A stretch of DNA of 52,352 nucleotides from assembly GCA_030526515.1 (NCBI GenBank), contig JAUNCQ010000005.1, positions 1 through 52,352 of the forward strand, read 5' to 3'. Source of the stretch: Coriobacteriia bacterium (GTDB lineage Bacteria > Actinomycetota > Coriobacteriia > Coriobacteriales > Eggerthellaceae). Positions 7,569-16,007 of the stretch are shown piece after piece (position 1 is the first letter of the stretch; every line of letters starts with the position of its first letter). The position numbers were made by a program, and so were the translations under genes. The notes beneath the pieces were generated by a model. The model ran no database searches and was not told the origin of the DNA. It saw only the letters and a program-made list of their open reading frames with translations.

Positions 7569-8339
7569 ATGATCAAGGTTGCTGTTGCCGGCTGCGCCGG
7601 CCGCATGGGCACCGCCGTGGTGAACGTGGTCACCGCCGCCGAGGACATGGAGCTGGTCTGCGGCATCGATCCCTACGGCGTGGACAAGGACCTGGGCTAC
7701 CAGGTGTTCGCCAACATCGACGACGCCCTGGCTGGCGCCCAGTTCGACGTGCTGGTTGACTTCACCCAGCCGTCCGTGGTGGAGGCCACCCTGCGCAAGG
7801 CCCTGCCCGCCGGCGTGGACTGCGTGGTGGGCACCACCGGCCTGTCCAACGCCAAGCTGGAGGAGCTGGCCGCCCTGGCTCCCGAGGGAACCGCGCTGTT
7901 CTTCGCCCCGAACTTCACCACCGGCGCCGTGCTGATGATGCAGTTCGCCAAGGCCGCCGCTCCCTTCTTCCCGGAGGCCGAGGTCATTGAGATGCACCAC
8001 TGCAACAAGAAGGACGCCCCCTCCGGCACCGCCGTGCGCACCGCCCAGATCATCAACGAGGCCCGCGGCCGCGTCAGCACCGCTCCCGGCAGCGAAACCG
8101 AGATCGAGGGCGCCGAGGGCGCACGCGGCGCACTGGTTGAGGGCGTGCCCGTCCACTCCGTCCGCAGCATGGGCTACGTTGCCAGCCAGGAGGTCATCTT
8201 CGGCTCCATGGGCCAGACCCTGACCATCCGCCACGATTCCTGGGACCGCGACTCCTACATGCCGGGCGTCCTGCTGGGCATCCGCAACGTAGGGGAGTGC
8301 GCCGGCCTGGTTGTGGGCCTGGAAAACTTCATGGAGTAA
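7569..8339 (+). CDS. dapB: 4-hydroxy-tetrahydrodipicolinate reductase
   Basis: DapB (256 residues) reduces hydroxy-tetrahydrodipicolinate with NAD(P)H in the lysine/diaminopimelate pathway. The N-terminal dinucleotide fold GCAGRMG, the GTTGLS loop and the catalytic HHCNKKDAPSGTA segment are all present, as is the C-terminal SMGQTLTIRHDSWDR-PG-V block. AAAGGAGG lies 5 nt before the ATG. dapA follows 89 bp downstream; the reductase gene precedes the synthase gene. Confidence 0.95.
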   Translation: MIKVAVAGCAGRMGTAVVNVVTAAEDMELVCGIDPYGVDKDLGYQVFANIDDALAGAQFDVLVDFTQPSVVEATLRKALPAGVDCVVGTTGLSNAKLEELAALAPEGTALFFAPNFTTGAVLMMQFAKAAAPFFPEAEVIEMHHCNKKDAPSGTAVRTAQIINEARGRVSTAPGSETEIEGAEGARGALVEGVPVHSVRSMGYVASQEVIFGSMGQTLTIRHDSWDRDSYMPGVLLGIRNVGECAGLVVGLENFME

Positions 8340-8428
8340 ATTTCGCCCACGTGTCCTATAATTCATAGATTGTTGTACCAACGGCAAATTGCTACGACTT
8401 GCCTGAGCATATATAGAAGGAGAACACC

Positions 8429-9322
8429 ATGTCCCAAGCGCTGCGTTTTGGCCGACTGATTCCCGCAATGGTCACCCCGTTCACCCAGGACGGCGACCTT
8501 GACCTGAAGCGCGCCCGTGAGCTGGCCAACCGACTCATCGAAGGCGGCGCGGACTCCCTGCTGATCAACGCCACCACCGGCGAGGCTCCGACCATCTTCT
8601 ATCCGCAGAAGATCGAGCTGTTCAAGGCCGTGGTGGACGAAGTCGCCGGCCGCGTGCCCGTGATCGCCTACGCTGGCGACAACTGCACCGCCGACTCCGT
8701 GGACTTTGCCAAGCAGGTCCAGGACCTGGGCGTCGACGGCATCATGCTGGTCGTTCCCTACTACAACAAGCCGCCCCAGGAGGGCATGTACCAGCACTTC
8801 AAGACCATTGCCGAGGCTGTGGACCTGCCGGTGCTGCTGTACAACATCCCGGGTCGCTGTGCCATCAACATGACGGCCGAGACCACCCTGCGCCTGGCTC
8901 GCGACGTGAAGAACATCGTGGGCATCAAGGAGGCCTCCGGCGACATGGCCCAGGTGAAGGAGATCATCGACGGCGCCCCCGAGGACTTCGTGGTCTACTC
9001 CGGCGACGACTCCGCCACCCTGGAGATCATGAAGATGGGCGGCGTGGGCGTCGTGTCCACCATCGGCAACGTGTGCCCGGCCCGTATGAAGGAGATCCTG
9101 GAGCTGGCCGCTGAGGGCAAGTGGGAAGAGGCCGAGGCCGCCAACGAGCGCCTGCTGCCCCTGATGGAGGGCCTGTTCGTGACCACGAACCCGATCCTGG
9201 TGAAGGAAGCGCTCAAGCTGGAGGGCTTCCCGGTGGGCGGCGTGCGCCTTCCGCTGATCGACGCCACCCCGGAGCAGTCCGAGGTGCTGGCCGCCACCAT
9301 GAAGCAGGTTGGCGTCCTGTAG
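8429..9322 (+). CDS. dapA: 4-hydroxy-tetrahydrodipicolinate synthase
   Basis: DapA (297 residues) condenses pyruvate and aspartate semialdehyde in the first lysine-specific step. The TIM-barrel landmarks are visible: AMVTPFTQDG at the N-terminus, TTGEAPT, the YYNKPPQEG tyrosine segment, YNIPGR and the Schiff-base lysine in GIKEASGD. AGAAGGAGA precedes the ATG. A TATAAT (8357-8362) lies in the gap after dapB, but no matching -35 is seen, so co-transcription with dapB is as likely as a separate promoter. The gap carries no lysine riboswitch-like fold. Confidence 0.96.
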   Translation: MSQALRFGRLIPAMVTPFTQDGDLDLKRARELANRLIEGGADSLLINATTGEAPTIFYPQKIELFKAVVDEVAGRVPVIAYAGDNCTADSVDFAKQVQDLGVDGIMLVVPYYNKPPQEGMYQHFKTIAEAVDLPVLLYNIPGRCAINMTAETTLRLARDVKNIVGIKEASGDMAQVKEIIDGAPEDFVVYSGDDSATLEIMKMGGVGVVSTIGNVCPARMKEILELAAEGKWEEAEAANERLLPLMEGLFVTTNPILVKEALKLEGFPVGGVRLPLIDATPEQSEVLAATMKQVGVL

Positions 9323-9332
9323 CAGTAAGTGA

Positions 9333-9361
9333 CCAAGGGGACGAAGCTTTCGCCCGCTTGG
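9333..9361 (+). terminator. Hairpin after dapA
   Basis: CCAAG (9333-9337) pairs with CTTGG (9357-9361) and the inner GGGGACGAA pairs with TTCGCCC with one bulge. No T-tract follows. The 3' arm contains the TTTCGCCC motif (9348-9355), and 14 nt later comes GCTTGCA (9370-9376), the same spacing as upstream of rpsO. Confidence 0.5.
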
Positions 9362-9477
9362 TAAAGATAGCTTGCACGGAGGTACGTCCCTTCAGCAGAG
9401 GGGGCGTGCTTTCGTGCGCATAGACGAAGGAAATCCCGAGCGGCCCGCCATGCCGCGATTTCCGGATGGAGGTGAAA

Positions 9478-11298
9478 GTGGCAAAGAACAACGACGAGCG
9501 CGCTGACGAGCAGGGCAAGAAGCAGACCCGCTCCTACAAGCACGTCAAGATCGAGCGCGAGCGCCCGAAGCTGACCCGCGGCGAGCAGGCCGAGCAGCAG
9601 GGCACCAAGCGCAAGTCCCGCCGGGGCAACAAGCCCAAGGCGTCCGATGCGGTGCTGAAGGTCATCCCCCTGGGCGGCCTGGACGCCATCGGCAAGAACA
9701 TGACGGTGTTCGAATGTGGCGACGACATGATCCTGGACGACGCCGGCCTGATGTTCCCTGACGACGAGCATCCCGGCGTTGACCTGATCCTGCCGGACTA
9801 CACGTACGTGCTGCAGAACGCCCACAAGCTTCGCGGCATCGTGGTGACCCACGGCCATGAAGACCACACCGGCTGCCTGCCGTACCTGCTGAAGGACCTG
9901 GACCGCCAGGTGCCCATCTACGCGACCAAGATGACGCTGGGCCTGATCGAGGGCAAGCTGAAGGAGCATCGCATCAAGAACGCGAAGCTGTGCGAGATCA
10001 AGGGCGGCCAGTCCGTGAACATGGGCTGCATGACCGTTGACTTCTTCAGCGTGAACCATTCCATTCCCGGTGCCGTGGGCCTGTTCCTGCAGAGCCCCGC
10101 GGGCAACGTGCTGCACACCGGCGACTTCAAGCTGGACCAGACGCCCATCGACGGCGTCCATACCGACTTCGCCGCCCTGGCGCGGTTCAACAAGATCGGC
10201 GTGGACCTGATGATGAGCGACTCCACCAACGCCCAGAACAACAGCTTCACCCCGTCCGAGGCCGAGGTGGGCAAGACCCTGCGCTCCCTGATCAACCAGG
10301 CCGAGGGCCGCGTGATCATCGCGTCCTTCGCCAGCCACATCCACCGCATGCAGCAGATCTGCGACGCTGCGGTGGGCTGCGGCCGAAAGGTGGTCGTCAC
10401 CGGCCGCTCCATGATCCAGAACACGGACATCGCCCGTCGCCTGGGCTACCTGCGCATTGCAGACGACAACCTGATCGATGCCTACGAGCTCAACGACGTC
10501 CCCGCCGACGAGGTCGTCATCATGTGCACCGGCAGCCAGGGCGAGCCCCTGTCCGCACTGGCCCGCATTGCCAATGGCGAGCACAAGACCATCGACATCG
10601 AGCCCGGTGACACGGTCATCATCAGCGCCACGCCGGTTCCCGGCAACGAAAAGGCCGTGACCCGCGTCATCAACTCCCTGGCCAAGATCGGCGCCGACGT
10701 GTGGGACAAGCGCCGCGCCATGGTGCACGTTTCCGGCCATGCCGGCGCGGAGGAGCTGAAGCTGGTGCTGTCCATCGTGCAGCCCGAGCACTTCATGCCC
10801 GTCCACGGCGAGGCCACCCACCTGCGCGCCCATGCCAAGCTGGCCCGCAAGACCGGCGTGGAGGCCGACAAGATCTTCATCCTGGAGAACGGCGAGTCCC
10901 TGGAGCTGTCCCACAAGGGCGTCCGCATTGGCGAAACCGTCCAGAGCGGCATCGTCTACGTTGACGGCTTCAGCGTGGGCGACACCTCCCAGGAGGTCCT
11001 GGACGAGCGCCGCGCGCTGGGCGAGCAGGGCGTTGCCGTGCTGACCGCAGCCGTGCGCTCCCACGACTACTCCGTGGTGGGCGGCGTGCACCTGGAGATG
11101 CGCGGCATCACCGGCGAAACCGAGGAGTACCTGACCGTGGACTGCGAGGCCACGGTGTTCCAGGCCATGCGCCGCGCCATCAGCAAGGACAAGCCCCTGA
11201 AGGACGTGAAGAAGGTCATGCGGGACTCCCTGCTGTCCATCCTGTGGGAGCGGACCAAGCAGCGCCCCATGGTCATAGTGAACCTGCTGGAGGTCTAG
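9478..11298 (+). CDS. rnj: Ribonuclease J
   Basis: RNase J (606 residues) is a metallo-beta-lactamase/beta-CASP nuclease with 5'-3' exonuclease and endonuclease activity in mRNA decay and rRNA maturation. The zinc ligands appear as VVTHGHEDHTG (HxHxDH), with NHSIPGAVG and HTGDFKLDQ following; the beta-CASP region has SDSTNAQ and FASHIHRMQQI, and HVSGHAGAEELK and MPVHGEATHLRAHA complete the active site. The N-terminus has a basic extension of about 50 residues. I start at GTG 9478 because GGAGG sits 5 nt upstream; an ATG at 9466 is in frame but lacks such spacing. The gene stands between dapA and ftsK. Confidence 0.95.
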   Translation: MAKNNDERADEQGKKQTRSYKHVKIERERPKLTRGEQAEQQGTKRKSRRGNKPKASDAVLKVIPLGGLDAIGKNMTVFECGDDMILDDAGLMFPDDEHPGVDLILPDYTYVLQNAHKLRGIVVTHGHEDHTGCLPYLLKDLDRQVPIYATKMTLGLIEGKLKEHRIKNAKLCEIKGGQSVNMGCMTVDFFSVNHSIPGAVGLFLQSPAGNVLHTGDFKLDQTPIDGVHTDFAALARFNKIGVDLMMSDSTNAQNNSFTPSEAEVGKTLRSLINQAEGRVIIASFASHIHRMQQICDAAVGCGRKVVVTGRSMIQNTDIARRLGYLRIADDNLIDAYELNDVPADEVVIMCTGSQGEPLSALARIANGEHKTIDIEPGDTVIISATPVPGNEKAVTRVINSLAKIGADVWDKRRAMVHVSGHAGAEELKLVLSIVQPEHFMPVHGEATHLRAHAKLARKTGVEADKIFILENGESLELSHKGVRIGETVQSGIVYVDGFSVGDTSQEVLDERRALGEQGVAVLTAAVRSHDYSVVGGVHLEMRGITGETEEYLTVDCEATVFQAMRRAISKDKPLKDVKKVMRDSLLSILWERTKQRPMVIVNLLEV

Positions 11299-11307
11299 TC
11301 CGTCACG

Positions 11308-11374
11308 TTGCAACACCGCAACCTGCGCTATACTGAGATGCGTGTGACCCTATGCGGTCGCACGCATCTTTTTT
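11308..11374 (+). promoter_or_regulatory. ftsK promoter overlapping a strong terminator
   Basis: TTGCAA (11308-11313) and TATACT (11329-11334), spacing 15, form a likely promoter. It runs directly into a hairpin GATGCGTGTGACC (11337-11349), 6-nt loop, GGTCGCACGCATC (11356-11368; one G-U pair), then six T (11369-11374). The expected start at about 11341 falls inside the 5' arm, so RNA from this promoter has a shorter stem than read-through RNA from rnj. Confidence 0.7.
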
Positions 11375-11450
11375 CATGTTTCGGGGCGAAAGCTACGGCC
11401 CGCCCTGCCACCGTAATCACACCAGTCAAACGTACAACAGGAGGGTGCCC

Positions 11451-14186
11451 GTGGCACGTTCGTCCAAGCAGAGCAATCCGGCAAGGGAATCGGGATCCAA
11501 GGCGGCAACGCCCCAGGAGAAGAGCGCCCAGAAGGGCCGCAAGCCCAAGCCCCAGGCCGCGGAGGCTCCGGTCCAGAAGGAGGCCCTGATCGGCAGCAAT
11601 GCCCGGCGCGATATTGCAGGCGTTGCCTTCATAGTGCTGGGCGTGGTGCTGTTCGTGTGCGCCGCGTTCCCGTCCGACGCCATGGTGTCCAACGGCCTGA
11701 GCGTGGGCCTGCACTACGCCTTCGGCATCGGTGCCTACCTGGTGCCCCTGGCCCTGGTGATCGTGGGCGCCTGCTTCCTGGTGCGCTTCGGCCGTGAGCG
11801 CGTGCCGCTGCGCGCCACCATCGGCCTGGCGCTGATCCTGCTGGCCGTGCTCATCATGCTGTCCCTGTTCACCCCGGGTGCGTCCGACGCCAACGCCGGC
11901 GAGGTGCTGAACCCCGCCAAGTTCACCATGCTGGGCGGCCTATTGGGCGGCGGCTTCGCCTGGGTGGGCCTGCAGTTCCTGGGCCAGGCGGTTTCCTGCG
12001 TGATCCTGCTGGGCCTGATCGTGGTGGGCATGGTGATCATCGGCCTGTCCCTGTCCGGCATCATCGAGCACCTGCGTGAAAAGTACGGCAACCCCCGCGG
12101 CGAGCTTGACCCGCGGGTCAACATGCTGGACCGTCCCCAGGCCCGCATCGTGCGCCAGGAGCCCCTGCCCATGGAGCAGGGCGCCCAGCCCGCCGCCGCG
12201 CCCCAGGCCCAGCTGTCCGCGGCTCCCACCGCCGTGATCGAAAACGCCCCGACCCTGCGTGAGAAGCTTGCCGGCAAGATGGGCAAGCGCAACTCCCGCA
12301 AGCTGGCCGCCGCCCCCGAACCTGAGTACGAGTACGAATACGAGCCCGGAGAGGAGCAGCCCACCCAGGTGCTGCCCCAGGATCGGGTCAAGTCCAAGCC
12401 CGCGCCCACGCCCCGCAAGCGTGCGGGCAACAGCGTTGACTTTGCCCCGAAGAAGCGCAACTCCCAGCCTCTGGAGGACGAGCAGCCGCTGGCTCAGGCG
12501 GCAGGCACCGCCGCAGCCCAGGGCGCCGCGCAGGCAGCGGCCCCGGCCCAGAACACCCGCAAGACCCTAGACTTCGCCGCAGCCGGCGCAGCTGGCGCCG
12601 CGACCCAGATGACCCGCAAGCTGGGCGGCAACGGCGCCGCGACCCAGACCATGCCCGCAGTGGACCGCAAGCGCAAGCCCTCCACCCCCATGGCAACGCC
12701 GCGCCCGGACAACGACTTCGAGCTGCCGCCCATGAACCTGCTGGCAACCCGCAAGACCGTCGACGGCGGCGGGGGAGAGATCTCACAGGAGGAGCTGCAG
12801 GAGACCGCGGAGACGCTGCAGACCACCCTGGAGGACTTCGGCATCATGGCCCAGGTGGCTGGCTGGGTCGCCGGCCCCACGGTGACGCTGTTCAAGGTCA
12901 GCCTGCCGGCAGGCGTGCGCGTGAGCCGCATCACCGCCCTCAACGACGACATCGCCCTGGCGCTGGCAGCGCCCGGCGTGCGCATTTTCGCCCCGATCCC
13001 GGGCACCAACTATGTGGGCATCGAGATTCCCAACAAGAGCCGCCGCACCGTGTTCCTGGGCGACGTGCTCCAGAAGGCCAAGGGCGGACCGCTCGAGGTC
13101 GCCATCGGCGAGGACGTGGAGGGCAACCTGATCGTGTCCGACCTGGCCAAGATGCCCCACCTGCTGATCGCGGGCACCACCGGCTCCGGCAAGTCCGTCA
13201 GCATCAACGCCATGATCATGTCCATCCTGATGCGCGCCACGCCTTCCCAGGTCCGCTTCATCATGGTCGACCCCAAGCGCGTCGAGTTCACCCCGTACAA
13301 CGGCATCCCGCACCTGTACGTCCCCGTGGTCACCGAGCCCAAGGACGCCTCCAGCGCCCTGGCCTGGGGCGTTGCCGAGATGGAGAAGCGCCTGAAGGAC
13401 TTCAGCAAGATCGGCGTCCGCAACATAGGCCAGTACAACGCCAAGGTCCAGTCCATGGAGGCGGAGGAAGGGGAGGAAAGCCCCGGCGAGCTGCCCTACA
13501 TCGTGATCATCATCGACGAGCTTGCCGACCTCATGATGAACGTGGGCAAGGAGGTCGAGTTCAGCATCAGCCGTATTGCCCAGCTGGCACGTGCGGCGGG
13601 CATCCACCTGATCGTGGCCACCCAGCGTCCGTCCGCCAACGTGGTGACGGGCCTGATCAAGTCCAACATCACCAACCGCATCAGCTTCAACGTGGCGTCC
13701 TCCATTGACTCCCGCGTCATCCTGGACACCCCGGGCGCGGAAAACCTGATCGGCAACGGCGACCTGCTGCTGAGCAAGCCCGAGTTCGCCAAGCCCCAGC
13801 GCATCCAGGGCTGCTACGTATCCGAGGACGAGATCTTCGACGTGGTCAGCCGCCTGAAGGAGCAGGGCGAGCCGGAGTACCACACCGAGATCCTGAAGAC
13901 CAACCTGGTCACCCTGGGCGACTCCGACCCCAACGGCGGCGGCGGTTCCTGCGAGGACGACGACCCGCTGATCTGGGAGGCCGCCGAGATCGTGGTGTCC
14001 AGCAACCTGGGCTCCACCTCCAACCTGCAGCGCCGCCTGAAGGTGGGCTATGCCCGCGCGGGCCGCATCATGGACATGCTCGAGGACAAGGGCATCGTGG
14101 GCCCGGCCAACGGCTCCAAGCCCCGCGACGTGCTGGTAGATGCTATGGAGTTGGAAACCCTGAAGGCCTTCGAGCAGAATGATTAG
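11451..14186 (+). CDS. ftsK: DNA translocase FtsK/SpoIIIE
   Basis: FtsK (911 residues from GTG 11451) pumps chromosomal DNA at the division septum. Four membrane segments lie at about residues 50-205 (for example GVAFIVLGVVLFVCAAF and ILLGLIVVGMVIIGLSLSG), followed by a 230-residue Ala/Pro/Gln-rich linker. The motor has Walker A GTTGSGKSVSIN and Walker B IIIDELADLMM. The C-terminal winged-helix gamma domain, which reads polar DNA motifs (KOPS/SRS), ends in RRLKVGYARAGRIMDMLE. AGGAGG lies 6 nt before GTG 11451; the frame is open further upstream but through the terminator region. The rodZ-like gene follows 37 bp later. Confidence 0.95.
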   Translation: MARSSKQSNPARESGSKAATPQEKSAQKGRKPKPQAAEAPVQKEALIGSNARRDIAGVAFIVLGVVLFVCAAFPSDAMVSNGLSVGLHYAFGIGAYLVPLALVIVGACFLVRFGRERVPLRATIGLALILLAVLIMLSLFTPGASDANAGEVLNPAKFTMLGGLLGGGFAWVGLQFLGQAVSCVILLGLIVVGMVIIGLSLSGIIEHLREKYGNPRGELDPRVNMLDRPQARIVRQEPLPMEQGAQPAAAPQAQLSAAPTAVIENAPTLREKLAGKMGKRNSRKLAAAPEPEYEYEYEPGEEQPTQVLPQDRVKSKPAPTPRKRAGNSVDFAPKKRNSQPLEDEQPLAQAAGTAAAQGAAQAAAPAQNTRKTLDFAAAGAAGAATQMTRKLGGNGAATQTMPAVDRKRKPSTPMATPRPDNDFELPPMNLLATRKTVDGGGGEISQEELQETAETLQTTLEDFGIMAQVAGWVAGPTVTLFKVSLPAGVRVSRITALNDDIALALAAPGVRIFAPIPGTNYVGIEIPNKSRRTVFLGDVLQKAKGGPLEVAIGEDVEGNLIVSDLAKMPHLLIAGTTGSGKSVSINAMIMSILMRATPSQVRFIMVDPKRVEFTPYNGIPHLYVPVVTEPKDASSALAWGVAEMEKRLKDFSKIGVRNIGQYNAKVQSMEAEEGEESPGELPYIVIIIDELADLMMNVGKEVEFSISRIAQLARAAGIHLIVATQRPSANVVTGLIKSNITNRISFNVASSIDSRVILDTPGAENLIGNGDLLLSKPEFAKPQRIQGCYVSEDEIFDVVSRLKEQGEPEYHTEILKTNLVTLGDSDPNGGGGSCEDDDPLIWEAAEIVVSSNLGSTSNLQRRLKVGYARAGRIMDMLEDKGIVGPANGSKPRDVLVDAMELETLKAFEQND

Positions 14187-14223
14187 TACAATAGGGCCAC
14201 AAGACTACGCAAAGGAGTAGATT

Positions 14224-15459
14224 ATGGCTATGAATGCACCGTTCGGAAAGGTTCTGCGCGACGCTCGTGAAGCGCAGGGAATCGAGCTGAACGAAGCCGC
14301 CCGTCGCCTGCGCATCCGCCCGGACATCCTGAGGGCGATCGAGGCCAACGATTTCGCCCACATGCCGCCCCGCGGCTATGCCCGCAACATGGTGAACGCC
14401 TACGCGCGCTTCCTGGAGCTGAACCCCACGGAGATCACCCGTGCCTACGTGACCGAGATGAACGCCTATTCCGCAGGCGCTGACGCTGATTATGACGAAA
14501 GCCCCCGTCGCTCCCGCTCCGGTGCCGACGCACACGGCGATCGCTCTTACAGGAGCGAAAACGGCCGTCAGGTGTACTCCGACCGCATGGATAGCCGCAG
14601 CTCCGTCGGCTACGCCGACCTGCGCTCCGGCAGCCAGGTGGGCAGGGGAGCACGCCCCAGCTCCGGCGGCCAGCCCTACACCAACTTCTACAGCGGCGGC
14701 AACCAGGGCGCCGGCGGCATCCTGGACTTCATCAAGGAGAAGTGGTTCCTGTTCGCGGGTGCCATCGTGGTGATCCTGCTGATCGTGCTGGTGTTCAACG
14801 TGATCTCCTGCGCCACCAAGGCACCCGAGGAGGAAACGCCCACCGTGCCCATCACCGGCGTGGCTGACACCACCGGCGGCTCCGAGTCCGGCGAAGGCTC
14901 TGGCACCGGCACCACCACCGAGCCCGCTCCGGCTCCCGTGGAGACCGCTCCCACCGCAGCCAACTTCACGTACAAGGTGTCCAGCGGCGCCACCGCCTAC
15001 GTGCAGGTCAACGTGGACGGCAAGAACGTCCTGGACGACGACGTGTCCGACTCCCAGTCCTACGAGGTCAAGGGCAAGCTGACCTTCATGACCGACAGCC
15101 CGGACAACGTCACCTGCACCGTGGACAACGAGAAGGTGAAGCTGAAGGAGAACAGCATCGGCCTGTACGAGTGCACCGTTGACTTTGCCAAGATCCTGAG
15201 CGACTGGCAGAAGGACCACCCGACCGCAGGCACGACCGTGACCGGCACCACCACGGGCACCACCGGAACCACGGGTACGGATACCGCCACCTCCGGCAAC
15301 ACCGCATCCTCCGCCGGCACCGCAGGCGCGAACTCCGCCAGCTCCGCTTCGTCGACCAACACCGCCAGCTCTGCAGGCGCAACCGGCACCACCGGCGGCG
15401 ACACCTCCACCACCGAAACCACCGGTGAGGGCGAAGGCTCCTCCACCGAGTCCAACTAG
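14224..15459 (+). CDS. rodZ: RodZ-like membrane-anchored HTH protein
   Basis: A 411-residue protein with an N-terminal Cro-type HTH (residues about 8-75: FGKVLRDAREAQGIELNEAARR and RGYARNMVNAYARFLEL), a Ser/Arg-rich linker, one membrane segment near residues 177-200 (LFAGAIVVILLIVLVFNVIS) and an outer domain of the DUF4115 type (about 250-335). The tail of about 75 residues is almost only Thr, Ser, Gly and Ala. RodZ links MreB to the membrane and governs rod shape; in this family the HTH binds protein rather than DNA. No mreB is in the window. AAAGGAG precedes the ATG. Placement between ftsK and yajQ is common in Gram-positives. Confidence 0.8.
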   Translation: MAMNAPFGKVLRDAREAQGIELNEAARRLRIRPDILRAIEANDFAHMPPRGYARNMVNAYARFLELNPTEITRAYVTEMNAYSAGADADYDESPRRSRSGADAHGDRSYRSENGRQVYSDRMDSRSSVGYADLRSGSQVGRGARPSSGGQPYTNFYSGGNQGAGGILDFIKEKWFLFAGAIVVILLIVLVFNVISCATKAPEEETPTVPITGVADTTGGSESGEGSGTGTTTEPAPAPVETAPTAANFTYKVSSGATAYVQVNVDGKNVLDDDVSDSQSYEVKGKLTFMTDSPDNVTCTVDNEKVKLKENSIGLYECTVDFAKILSDWQKDHPTAGTTVTGTTTGTTGTTGTDTATSGNTASSAGTAGANSASSASSTNTASSAGATGTTGGDTSTTETTGEGEGSSTESN

Positions 15460-15477
15460 ATCCCAGAAAGGAATCCC

Positions 15478-15975
15478 ATGGCTAAGGAATCAAGCTTCGA
15501 CGTCGTGTCCACCATCGACCTGCAGGAGGTCGACAACGCCTACCAGCAGGCAAAGCGCGAGATCGCTACCCGCTATGACTTGAAGGACTCCGGCGCCTCC
15601 ATCGACTTCAGCAAGTCCGAGAAGACCCTGACCGTGAGCGCTCCCGCTGACTTCGTCTGCCGTCAGGTGAAGGACGTCCTGGAGACCAAGCTGCTCAAGC
15701 GCGGCATCGAGCTGAACGCGCTGGACTGGGGCAACCCGCAGAACGCTACCGGCGGCACCGTGCGTCAGGTGGCCAAGCTGATCGACGGCATTGACAAGGA
15801 AACCGCTGGCAAGATCAACAAGGACATCAAGGCCCTGAAGCTGAAGTGCAAGGTCCAGATCGAGTCCGACAAGCTGCGCGTGAGCTCCGCCTCCCGCGAC
15901 ACCCTGCAGGAGGTCATCCAGTTCCTGAAGGGCAAGGACTACGGCCAGCCGCTGCAGTTCAACAACTATCGCTAA
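15478..15975 (+). CDS. yajQ: YajQ family nucleotide-binding protein
   Basis: A 165-residue protein matching YajQ over its whole length (SSFDVVSTIDLQEVDNA at the start, GKDYGQPLQFNNYR at the end). The family has two ferredoxin-like domains and binds RNA or nucleotides; a Xanthomonas member binds cyclic di-GMP. The molecular job here is not known. AGAAAGGAAT precedes the ATG. The gene sits 18 bp after the rodZ-like gene and 32 bp before rimO, probably in one operon. Confidence 0.93.
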   Translation: MAKESSFDVVSTIDLQEVDNAYQQAKREIATRYDLKDSGASIDFSKSEKTLTVSAPADFVCRQVKDVLETKLLKRGIELNALDWGNPQNATGGTVRQVAKLIDGIDKETAGKINKDIKALKLKCKVQIESDKLRVSSASRDTLQEVIQFLKGKDYGQPLQFNNYR

Positions 15976-16007
15976 TCAGCCACACACATCTGAACAGAAA
16001 GAACGCC

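Noticed and set aside
8340-8428. Lysine riboswitch before dapA
   Set aside because: The gap is only 89 bp, too short for the roughly 170-nt lysine aptamer, and none of its conserved helices is seen.
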